Of a DNA stretch of 64,000 nt, positions 54,559-64,000 are shown in pieces (the stretch's first letter is position 1; each line of letters starts with the position of its first letter). The notes beneath the pieces are model-generated. The model made no database searches and was not told where the DNA came from. It worked only from the letters and a program-made list of their open reading frames with translations. The position numbers and the translations under genes are program-made. Source of the stretch: Engraulis encrasicolus (lineage: Eukaryota > Chordata > Actinopteri > Clupeiformes > Engraulidae); contig NC_085866.1 of assembly GCF_034702125.1 (NCBI RefSeq), positions 15,398,315-15,462,314 on the forward strand, read 5' to 3'.

Positions 54559-54912
54559 CAGCCCCTCTCTGCACCCGCAGAACACAACCAGCTAGCCTGT
54601 CTGTCACCAGCCACTACCACCACCACCACCACCAGCCCTACGTCCTCCACACCTTCATCAGGATCGTCATCACCGTCATCATCATCCTCGTCATCCTCAT
54701 CATCACCACTACTAGAACCAGAGGAGTCACTCCTGTTACCAAAACTAGAACCAGACGAGCTGCTACTGGTACCGAAACTAGAACCGGATGAGTTGCTCCT
54801 GGTACCGAAACTAGAACCCGAGGAGCCTCTGTTGATCCCGGTACCGGAGCAGCCGTCGCGCTCCCTCGATCCCTCCATCCCACCAGCCATACAGCTCTCC
54901 CTCACACTCTGA
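54559..54912 (+). other. znf740: In-frame open extension after the znf740 stop
   Basis: In the same frame as exon 6, 117 sense codons run from 54559 to a second TGA at 54910-54912. The reading is Thr/Ser-rich, then has four 11-codon units of the form LEPDELLLVPK. Units 2 and 3 differ at four bases, all synonymous. This may be a readthrough tail, a recently truncated C terminus, or chance 3' UTR. Confidence 0.45.
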
Positions 54913-54999
54913 CAGCACAAGGTTGCCATGGAGATAGTTTGGCAAGCACAGATACACATATACAGACACAGACATAAATGTACACATGGACATAAACCT

Positions 55000-55000
<1 letters not shown>

Positions 55001-55092
<92 letters not shown>
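55001..55092. repeat. (CA)n microsatellite in znf740 3' UTR
   Basis: About 92 bp of CA. Confidence 0.97.
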
Positions 55093-55093
<1 letters not shown>

Positions 55094-55887
55094 CCAGTTG
55101 TCAAAGGTGAAGCTCCATCCAGTGGACCAGGCCACAGCAGGCCAGCTGGTTGCCGTCGTGGTGCATAATATACACTAGATCCAGATGGACTGTTAGTCAG
55201 TCAGTCTCTCCCTCCCACCCCTCATTCAGACTTGATGGGATGGCCTGTTATTCGGTCAGTATCCTGCCCACCCTTCATCTATTCTAGACTGATGGGACGG
55301 ACTGTTCTTCAGTCAATCCCGTTTCTTCCTCCCATTCAGACTGACGAACAATGCAGATGTTTTCTTTTTTCTTCTTTTTTTTTTAACTCATTGTTAACAG
55401 ACATCTCAACAACAACAACAAAAAACTCTTTCACGGTCACTACTACTAGTTTGTTACATAGTTGGTACTGATGAAGCTAGATTTTTTCTGGACGAGCTCA
55501 ATTGTGTTGTCACATCATTGGCAATAATGTCTTCTTCTTCACCCCTTGTGAACTTTCATGGTAAATAGTAAATGTTTCAGTTGGAAAGCTGCCGCGGGTG
55601 AAATGTTCCGGAACATTCTTTGGCAGTTGCGTGGGAGCTGCTGAGGTTTCTACGTGTCTGCCTGTTGGAGTCAGAACTCTGTGCACCTGACCGGCTCCTA
55701 GAACCATCTGGAGACATACAGCTGGACAGCTGCATGGTGTTCCCACCTCCCACCACTCTCTCTATCATGGAAAATAAGGAACCCTGCTGATACTGACGAC
55801 TGCAGACAGCGAGAACACGCAGTAGAATGAAACGTGGCCTTCATTTTGACCTGTTAAGAAGAATTCACAACCCCCTCTCTTAATTCA

Positions 55888-55926
55888 TTTCTCTCTCTCT
55901 CTATCGCTCTCTTTCTCTCGCTCTCG

Positions 55927-55988
<62 letters not shown>

Positions 55989-55990
55989 GT
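55888..55990. repeat. (TC)n microsatellite in znf740 3' UTR
   Basis: About 100 bp of TC with CG and GT interruptions. Confidence 0.95.
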
Positions 55991-56418
55991 TTGCAGTGAT
56001 CCAGTTGCTCTTAACTGAAACGGTGTTTGTAGATCCAGTTCTTGTTACTGTGAGCGTGGTAGACAACAATACTAATGTTACTCCTGAAGGGAAGGTTTGA
56101 TGCTCACTGACTCCAGTTATTGACTGGCAGATGGAGCAGAGACTCTTAAAAGATGGACAGCTGCCAAGTGCCATTGATTACTTATTGATTTCACCCCTCA
56201 CCCACCTGCCTGGCCAACTAATAGGAAGCCTTCATTGCTGTCTTTTATGTTTTTGTTTTGTTGTGTCTTGAGTTCTCGGTAACTTGTGGTTCATGGTTGT
56301 TTTAAATGGAAAAGATTCAGACACTTGTGCCCACTTTGCATATTGAAGTCGGGCTTCTAGAGTGATATTGTTGAGATTGTAGCGGTGCCATTGCTCAAAT
56401 GATGGTTAAGTCATGGCA

Positions 56419-56647
56419 ATGGGGCACCTAAGTCACGCCCTCTACTTCCTGGTTCATGGGGCAGAGGGAGTCAAAAAATGATTACTGGGCTTGAAAATGA
56501 GTGATTTTTGGATTTGTGGTACATAGGTGGAGGTCCAAGGTTTGGATTGGTGTCAAAAAAACACTAATTTTCAAGCCCAGTAATTATTTTTTGACTCCCC
56601 CCTGCCCCATGAACCAGGAAGTAGAGGGCGTGACTTAGGTGCCCCAT
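56419..56647. repeat. Long hairpin in znf740 3' UTR
   Basis: Left arm from atggggcacctaagtcacgc to about 56510; right arm from about 56553 to gcgtgacttaggtgccccat. Roughly 90-bp near-identical inverted arms with a spacer of about 45 nt. Confidence 0.9.
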
Positions 56648-57474
56648 TCAACGCAGACTATAGACACCAGTGGGGGTATTCCAGAGAACAGGTCCTCCCT
56701 GTATATGTTAATACTGAGTAGCTGATAATCTGGCTAATAGATGAGTCTTCTGACTTCTTTGTCATGGTGAAACAAAGTCCAACTGGTCATTTATTAGAAG
56801 ATTTACAACTTACGTTTAGAGTGAACTTGGTTATTATTTAATCATGTTTTCGGAATATCCCTGATACAGTTTTAATTAGTTTTATTTTATTATTTTTCCC
56901 AAAAGCACTGGATTCATGAAGCCAAAACTAGGCAAGACCTGCTCTCTTATAGGTGTGTCCTCCATTTCGTAGATCACTGCTATTTGTTTAATTTAAGACT
57001 GCTTTTTTTTCTTTTCCTGATCAGTGTTGTATGAAGTCAGTGTAGGTCACGTACCAGGTGATGGCTATTAGCTCCTTGCTCAGACCACAGGCCGTTCCTT
57101 TTTACCTGCTGAATTTTAAGTTAATATATATTTTTTTAACTTTCAAAAGAAGAAAAAAAAACAATATTCTTAGAACATGTAGAGTAGAGAGAAAATAGTA
57201 GGATGTTCTTGTTTTCTTTTTTTATTGTTTTGGTTTTTAGAAAGTAGTTTTGCATGACATTTAAACATCCCCTGGACTGTACAGCAAAAAGACTTTTTGT
57301 TCCTTAACTTTCTTTTTCTTTTTTAAAGGAAAAAAAATGTATTCGGGTAAACATTTTTGTTTTTGTTTGAAAAAAAAAAAAAGTCTGATTAATTTCATTT
57401 CTGTTGCTCCTAAACAATGAAGTGAATGACCCTAGAGTAGCCAGTGAACATTTTAGGGCCCAAAACAGAAACTA

Positions 57475-57480
57475 AATAAA
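57475..57480 (+). terminator. znf740: Polyadenylation signal, znf740
   Basis: AATAAA in actaaataaagtg, followed by a T-rich stretch. It implies a 3' UTR of about 2.9 kb that contains (CA)n, (TC)n and a long hairpin. Confidence 0.6.
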
Positions 57481-58649
57481 GTGTTTCCCTCTTTTTAAAG
57501 CCGTTTGCTCCCTGTCTGTGCATTGACCTTACTGTTTCACGTTACAATTTCTGGTCTTTTCAGATAATTCAAAAATGTGTATACCGGTTGTTCCATCTAA
57601 CACACAGGATTTTTTACGAGTATCACATACATGTAAGTACTCATAAAGGGTTGAAAAATACACAACTGGAAAAAACTAAAAGGTAACCAATATAATAATA
57701 ATGATTACATACACAAGTATTAATTCAGCGGGCTTGCAGAGCAAGAGCTTCTAGTAATCTCTAAGTACAGTTTATACTTGCTTGCTTGCTTGTTTCTCTT
57801 GTGCAGGTCAGTAAAAATAGAAAATGGATTTCCTCCAAGGCCTTTTGAGATAGAGACACTGTTCAAACACAAAAAAACGTCCGGCTCGGCTTGGAGATCA
57901 TTTGCTCTGCTATAGCGTGTCCGTGTCTCTTGTCGTTTTTCTGTTTTTGGCTATTTTGTGCAAGTTTGGGTCCCCATAGAAAACAATGGACGGAACCATC
58001 ATGCAAAGCATTCCAGCCCTCTAGAGATCAGAGTGCAGGAAGCTTTTTTGTTCATAAAACATTAACACTTTCACCTAGAAGTTTAGTTGACGCGTTGTTA
58101 GCGAGCTCTAGAAGACGACTCCAAACGGTGAAAAGATGTCCCAACTCCCATTACTTTTTAAATGGCAGTTGTGTAAAAATTGCTGAGCTGGCCCAATGGC
58201 TTTTCCTTTTTATTTTTGAAGTGCCTTTCTGAAGAGGTCAGCACATCTTCCACAAGAGGTCCATTTGTGACCCATTGTAACCTATAAACTTCATTCAAGG
58301 ACTGTTAGAAAGATCACACGTATGACTCCAATCTGCGAGCAGGACATGTGGCAATTCTTTTTAGTTTTTTTTTCAACGGCAAGCTAAAAACTAGAAACTG
58401 TTGTGATTCTGCCCTCTGCCATAGAGTACATACTAACTGCCATACAATCAGAACAGGTGCTGCCAATAAAGGGTTCCATCCATTGACAGTAGATATATTC
58501 TATAGATTCTATTTATCTCAATGGTTCCATCTCAACTGTCACATTCTCTCAACATTCTATTCTTAACGAGCACCTGCACTCTTGAATTCTACTGTTCAGC
58601 TCTTCAATGCAATATGATATTGTCTTGCTGGAACATTTATAACAGCCAG

Positions 58650-59045
58650 CTGCTTGGCTCAATGGTTAAGGTGCTGGATCAGAGATATGGAGGTTATGAG
58701 TTCAAATCCCACTTGGACCCATGTTGGTTTTCAAAATTATATCATATGCAGTGTTCCTTAGCCAACTTTAAATAGCATGTACCGGTATGTCATTTAGTAT
58801 CAATGGCAAAGGTGCTGGATTAGAGATATGGAGGTTGTGAGTTCGAATCCCACTCGGACCCATGTTGATTTTCAAAATTATATCATATGCAGTGTTCCTT
58901 AGCCAACTTAAAATAGCATTTATGTCATTTAGTATCAATGGCAAAGACGCTGGATTAGAGATATGGAGGTTGTGAGTTCGAATCTCACTCGGACCCATGT
59001 TGATTTTCAAAATTATATCATATGCAGTGTTCCTTAGCCAACTTT
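58650..59045 (+). repeat. Three tandem tRNA-like units
   Basis: Three units of about 135-141 bp, each with ggtgctgg..agagatatggaggtt, box B gagttcgaatcccac (gagttcaaatcccac in unit 1) and the spacer ttatatcatatgcagtgttc. Only unit 1 keeps a full box A-like tggctcaatggttaagg. Confidence 0.85.
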
Positions 59046-59565
59046 AAATAGCATGTATGCCATTTAGTATATCCCCAAAAGGCGGAGCTACAACACTTTC
59101 AAGATGGCTGAATCCAAGATGGCTGAATTATCTAGCCCATAACTTCTGACTGGGTGGATGGATTTTTCCCACATTTCATTTTCTTTTTTTTGTTTTCTCA
59201 ATAGTAGTTTGTTTTTAATTGAGGTATAGAGATATCAATATAACATAATATAAAACTGCTCAGCTCTGCCCCAAAAGGCAAGCCCACTTCCAGCATTTTC
59301 TGCGAGAATGCAATCTAGTTATACTTGCAATGCAATACAATGCCATTTTTTTTTTCAAAGCAAATTTTTACATCTCTCAATTACCTATTAAGGGCTGAAG
59401 CAATACATATCCAACATGAGACCCCTATAACGGTAACCAACACCGTAATTATACACAATTATAAACGACAATTGTGATGAAATACAAAGCATACCATGTT
59501 ATTCCTTGTTTGTCTACTCTACTGTGTCTATCACGTCTACGGTTCTGCATCTGAGAAATGTATTA

Positions 59566-59579
59566 CCAGCAGGGGGCTC
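59566..59579 (+). promoter_or_regulatory. CTCF-like motif, plus orientation
   Basis: CCAGCAGGGGGCTC fits the CTCF core well. It lies 348 bp from an oppositely oriented motif at 59914. Confidence 0.4.
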
Positions 59580-59869
59580 ATGTGACTGCAGTCTGGCAGA
59601 CACGGCTCTGTAGTGCGGCGCAGTGCTGACGACTGAGCAGTCAACTGGAGCCCCATTTGAAATAGTTACTAGCCTCAATAGTTTATTCAGACTTTGTAAT
59701 TTATTTATTTATTTATTCCAAGAAGGTCAACAATAGGCATGAAAATGTCACTATTGAGTGACAGCTTGAGAAGGTCCTCTTATAGAAATCCCAGTTGTTT
59801 TAATAACTAACACTAGATGGAGCTCTATACCAGAACATCAAGCACCACTTCCAAGTCCTAAGTACTGCT

Positions 59870-60240
59870 GTCCTAGCCTGGTTCCTACCAGACCTCTGTG
59901 TGTGTGCTCTGGAGCCCCCTGGTGGCGCTCCACACACACACATCGGTCTAGGAGCATGTGGCAGGATTCAATTTCTGGACTCAAAAAATAATGCCAAGCA
60001 TTTATCGCTTCAATATCACTGGCAGCTCGCATTGAGGAGTCACAGGACATATTATAGACTATATTGACGCTTTAGAGATCAACAGAAAACGGTTTTGAAA
60101 GAATTTGTTGATATTGAAGCAATAAATGCTGCGATTATTTTTTTGACTGTGGAAATGGAATCCTGCTACATGCTCCCAGACCTAGTAGTGGAGCTCACAA
60201 AGCTGTGCGGAACTACAGGTCGGGCAAGAACCAGGCAACT
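59870..60240. repeat. Diverged inverted repeat
   Basis: cctggttcctaccagacctc near 59878 and aagaaccaggcaac near 60228 mark the ends. The inner blocks (gcttcaatatc versus gatattgaagc) are also inverted. Probable old fold-back element. Confidence 0.6.
59914..59929 (-). promoter_or_regulatory. CTCF-like motif, minus orientation
   Basis: The minus strand reads GCGCCACCAGGGGGC, a near-ideal CTCF core. It lies inside the inverted repeat at 59870-60240. Confidence 0.45.
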
Positions 60241-60989
60241 GCTGTCCCCCCCTGAACAATATATCTCAGTACCAGTCATAATATGAAACATTTTTCTGTC
60301 TCCAGGCTTTTCAGACATACAAATGCACTAGAGAGGGTTACTGAACTTGGTTGTTTTTTTTTTTCTTCTTCAGGAAGTGTTGATTTCACAATACCTCCAA
60401 TTACTAAAGGGAAGTCGAGCTAGTGAGGCAAGGGCCTTGACCATGCTCCTTCTGAGAGCAATTGCATTATGGGTGCTGATGAAACACAACAGTGAAAGTG
60501 GCAAACAGGGTTCATGGACCTCATATCAAGTACTTCATGTCAAATATCTTGAGACACATTTTGCCCCAGAGGGTCTGTATTAAGCATGGAATGTCGTAGT
60601 TGTCAAATCTGGTAGTAACAGTGTATCTTCTACATCTGTAAGTGTCTGATGCTTGTGCAATAAATGGTCGTAAACACACAGGCATGAACTAAATAAAAAG
60701 TTTTCTGGTTTTCAAAGGGAACCACGACACTAACCCTATTGAACTTGGAGGCCGTAATGGTTGGCCAGCTTTGACATTCATGTCAGACGAAATTGGACAA
60801 AGTGTTGCCGGCAAGCAGCACAGCACAGCTGTCAAATGGGGGGGAGTTGCTAAAACTGTGCGGGAGCTAGACAACTTAAGGCAGCTGCTACTCTGACTGC
60901 AGCCAGAGCAAAGCGCTGGCTAAATCTTCGCTGATCGCGTTTGACGTCATATGCAGCCAGCAGTATAGCCAGCCAACCAGCCAGGGGAC

Positions 60990-61330
60990 AGCTACTACAG
61001 TCAGGGGAGCGGCGGGATGGGGGTGGGGACAAAGGAGTCAGTTGTCCAGGGCCCATGGAGAGAGGAGGCACATCGTATGCAGGGCTCTAAATAAACACCG
61101 GCCAAATGATGGTGACATTTCAGTTTGGCTGGTAGAAAAGACCAACTTACTATCCACTTTGACCCATTAGTGAGTGTGTGTTTGGCTGGTAAGGTTAACA
61201 TCTACTAGCAATATTGGCTAGTGATGAAAAAAGTTAATTTAGAGTGCTGATCGTATGTATTGAGGGGAGGGGGGGCTTTCAGAAGACTTTGTCCCCGGGC
61301 CCGGCCAAAGCTGTCAGTGGCCCTGGTTAC
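60990..61330. mobile_element. MITE split by a nested MITE
   Basis: Left end cagtcaggggagcgg, right end agctgtcagtggccctg. It is related to 25650-25815 and interrupted by the element at 61080-61249. Confidence 0.6.
61080..61249. mobile_element. MITE, CAGGGCTCTAAAT family, 8-bp target duplication
   Basis: Starts cagggctctaaat and ends atttagagtgctg; target duplication atcgtatg at 61072-61079 and 61250-61257. 170 bp. Confidence 0.92.
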
Positions 61331-61579
61331 AGTAGACAGCCAGCCAAGTGTCCAGACAGCCAAGTGGACGACCAGCCAGCCAGCCAACTGTAATGAGGTC
61401 ACTGTCTGGACAGTAATTTGACTTTAGTAAGCCAATGTACTACAAACACACATTTTGGACACTGATATCCCCAAGTCTCCTGTGCCTGGTAGCATGTTCA
61501 AGTTCTCCTCCTGTAGCTAACGGCTGCAGAGCTGGACGCCTACAGTGACATGCATACGCTGCAGCTGTTGGGTCTTGGG

Positions 61580-61752
61580 TTTAAACGTGTGTGTGTGGGT
61601 GGGTGTGTGCACGAGAGAGAGAAAGAGAAAGATAGAGAGTGAACAAGAGAGAGGGTGAGAGAGAGAGAGCAGAAGCATGTATGAGAGAACGTGTACAGAG
61701 GTGTTTATGAGAGAAAGTCTGGGTTGTTTGGGAGTGAGTATGATTCCGAGCC

Positions 61753-61795
<43 letters not shown>

Positions 61796-62160
61796 TGTGT
61801 GTGCCTGTACCTGAAAGAGAGAGAGAGAGAGACAGAAAGTATGAGGGAGGGAGTATGAGTGAAATAGGGGGAGTCTGTGGTAAGGTTTTGTGTATGTGTG
61901 TGCATGTGTGTGTGCTGTACGTGCAGGCATGTGTTGGTGTGTGTGTGCATGTGCATGTGTGTGTGCCTCTGTACGTGCAGGCATGTGTTGGTGTGTTGTG
62001 TGGGTGTGTGATATCTGTGCATGTGTGGGTGCGCCCTGTCGTGGCGGGAGGAAGGGAGAGAGGGAGTATGTGTGGCCTTTCGTGTGTGCATCTGTGTGGG
62101 CGTGTGTCCGTGCGTGCGTGAGTGCGTGTGGGAGGGAGGGAGGGAGGATGTGTGGCCCTT
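61580..62160. repeat. (TG)n/(GA)n and degenerate GTGTGTGC region
   Basis: A low-complexity TG-rich tract with a clean (TG)n at about 61758-61802. It gives long His/Thr open frames on the minus strand. Confidence 0.9.
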
Positions 62161-62375
62161 CCTCTGCCCCCTGTAGCCATCCCTACAGCCAGGCAGCCAG
62201 GGGTGATTTACGGGGCCCCCGGGGGGGCCGGGGCACTTAGCCAAGCCAGGGCCTCTGCAACGCAGCAGCAATAGCAGAGCTCAGCATAGCACAGCAAAGC
62301 AAAGTCGAAAAAGGAGGGCAAAAAGATCCATACATACTGAAGAGTAGTATAGAGGAGATTCGCTCCCTGTCTCTG

Positions 62376-62432
<57 letters not shown>

Positions 62433-62499
62433 AAATGAGGGTCTCTGCAACAGCACAACACAGCAGAGCTCAGCATAGCACTGAAGAAAGCAGAATGGT

Positions 62500-62508
62500 G
62501 TGCCGCAC

Positions 62509-62570
<62 letters not shown>
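62500..62570. repeat. (TCTG)n microsatellite
   Basis: About 70 bp of TCTG. Confidence 0.97.
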
Positions 62571-62571
<1 letters not shown>

Positions 62572-62583
62572 GTCTTTTATGCT

Positions 62584-63072
62584 TTTAGGGGCCAATTCTG
62601 GCAGGGTTACATGTTTGTGTGTGTGTGTGTGTGTCTGTGTGTCTGTGTGTGTGTGTGTTCACTTTACTTGACTTGGCTTGACTACAGTGTTCTGTCCTCC
62701 TCCTGAGGGACACTACGGTAAGAAAGGAACCATTAAAGACACACTGAGCATTTTCCGTGTAGGTCGGCCAACAGGTTGAAAGGTCAAAGTACAGAACAGA
62801 AAAATGGGTGCTTCTCTTAACTCGCCAACACTTTTTGCACACTGGCAGAGCAAACTTTGTAGAGTAGATTTTATATAATTTAGCTTGTCTATGACCTTGC
62901 TTGCAAGTCTTTCTGGATAAACGCAGGGTAATATTGTATTTAGCTTATTTAGGAACTCATTTTGAAGTCTCTCTGCATAATAGCATCTCCTCCTAAGTGT
63001 AATATAAGGTACTGCAGTATCTTTAAAAATGGCAAATCACTCGTAAAAAGTACCCAATTACAGTAACTTGAA
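62584..63072 (+). pseudogene. Displaced fragment of csad exon 9 and intron 9
   Basis: 62686-63072 matches 41087-41490 with scattered differences: ctgtcctcctcctgaggg, acactacggtaagaaagg and aaccattaaagac. Upstream, ttttaggggccaattctg (62583) matches the exon 9 start, but the NPHK segment is replaced by (TG)n. The intact donor is retained, but the fragment cannot encode an enzyme. Confidence 0.88.
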
Positions 63073-63825
63073 TGTCTGTCTGCCTGTCTCTTAGGACACC
63101 TAGGTGAGGGCCTCTGCAACAGCACAGCAGAGAAGAGCAAAGTCAAAATAGGGGGTCAAAAAGATTCATACATACAGAACATGAAGAGAGCACCATAGAA
63201 TGCCTGTCTTTTTGCCTGCCTGACTGACTTGACTTGTAAGCTTTAATGTCCTTCAATTTTAAAAGGCAATTTGTGTTACAGCACAGCAGAATGACATAAA
63301 ACATATAGGCCTACAATAAAAGACGATTACAGTACAACACAATAAAATAAAGACATATAAGTTAATAAATACATAAATAAATACAGACCACAGGCCAAAT
63401 GCATTCGATACACAAGGGGATTGCTACAAAGTATAAAGAGGTCGCCACACTGTGCAAGTGAGGACACAAGACCAGGTATCCTTCTGATAGCACAGCATAG
63501 CAAAGCAGAAAAGAAGAGAGCACAGCACATCACAGTCAAAAAAGATCCACTGCAGAGAGCAGTGTAGAATGGTGACTCTGTCTTTCTGTCTATGTCTCTC
63601 TCTGCAAGTCTGGCCATAAGAGAAAGCATCCATCAGAGGGCACAGCACAGCAGAGGTGCCTGATGAGGAGAGCAGAGCGACCATGATGAGCAGCACATGA
63701 TCAGCCAATATGAACATAGTGTACCTCACTGCCTAAGGTGGGCTGAGTAAGGGCAAAGGTGGGGGAGAGAGGGGACAGGGGTTCAAAATGGTCCATACAC
63801 ATGGAGGACAGCAATTTTGATTAGC

Positions 63826-64000
<175 letters not shown>

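Larger units (their letters stand above)
54913..57490 (+). other. znf740: znf740 3' UTR
   Basis: Contains (CA)n at 55001-55092, (TC)n at about 55888-55990, a hairpin at 56419-56647, and several A- and T-rich tracts before the polyadenylation signal at 57475. Confidence 0.65.
57491..61500. other. Intergenic DNA downstream of znf740
   Basis: No coding exon supported. Holds a tandem tRNA-like array, an inverted repeat near 59870-60240, CTCF-like motifs and nested MITEs. The rest shows no recognisable signal. Confidence 0.5.

Noticed and set aside
54579..54600. Alternative acceptor ctctctgcacccgcag creating a new last znf740 exon
   Set aside because: It would need a phase-1 donor. The only phase-1 GT sites upstream (in CCCGTACGG and ACCGTCTGC) are poor, so splicing around the TGA is not supported.
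54477..55091. 204-codon minus-strand open frame with GSSFGT-type repeats
   Set aside because: It is antisense to the znf740 end. In this frame the repeat differences change amino acids, while in the plus frame they are synonymous, so the plus frame explains the pattern better.
59838..60286. Two facing open frames sharing DIEAINA
   Set aside because: The shared peptide arises because the two frames lie on the two arms of an inverted repeat. No gene evidence.
61581..62271. His/Thr-rich minus-strand open frames of about 190 codons
   Set aside because: A low-complexity TG/GTGC region. No start context, splice sites or recognisable domain.

Overview
The window is nuclear DNA of a ray-finned (teleost) fish. 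It holds spliced genes with compact GT-AG exons, many tRNA-derived SINEs, hAT-, Harbinger- and piggyBac-like MITEs, and a very high load of microsatellites. I cannot name the species. Nothing in it looks bacterial, and there is no CRISPR array.

Layout. (1) Positions 94-20854, minus strand: the 5' three quarters of a lima1/EPLIN-like gene. Ten coding exons are assembled here with consistent splice phases, ending inside the gene just after its LIM domain; the C-terminal part lies off the left edge. (2) 20855-28986: repeat-rich upstream DNA. (3) 28987-29852, plus strand: a three-exon gene for a 223-residue CARD plus death-domain adaptor (RAIDD/CRADD-like architecture). (4) 32931-43891, plus strand: csad, cysteine sulfinic acid decarboxylase. 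Thirteen coding exons give 498 residues and include the pyridoxal-phosphate lysine. (5) About 45.8-57.5 kb, plus strand: znf740, a three-finger C2H2/C2HC protein with a fish-type His/Gly tract. The csad-znf740 adjacency matches human 12q13. (6) 57.5-64 kb: intergenic repeats, a tandem tRNA-like array and a displaced fragment of csad exon 9 plus intron 9.

The genes do not form one pathway. csad makes hypotaurine (taurine synthesis), lima1 is an actin/LIM scaffold, znf740 is a nuclear DNA-binding protein, and the CARD-DD protein is expected to act in death or inflammatory signalling.

The strongest unusual signals are these. An in-frame 117-codon extension follows the znf740 stop codon and contains an 11-codon repeat whose two central copies differ only synonymously. 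The znf740 first-finger exon is amplified in tandem, with two extra copies that keep splice signals and frame. Pieces of csad 3' splice sites plus exon starts are copied repeatedly inside csad introns 3 and 9. A perfect 111-bp inverted repeat lies in csad intron 9, and a second palindrome in intron 3 shares its core motif. All calls come from reading the sequence; no alignment or search was run.
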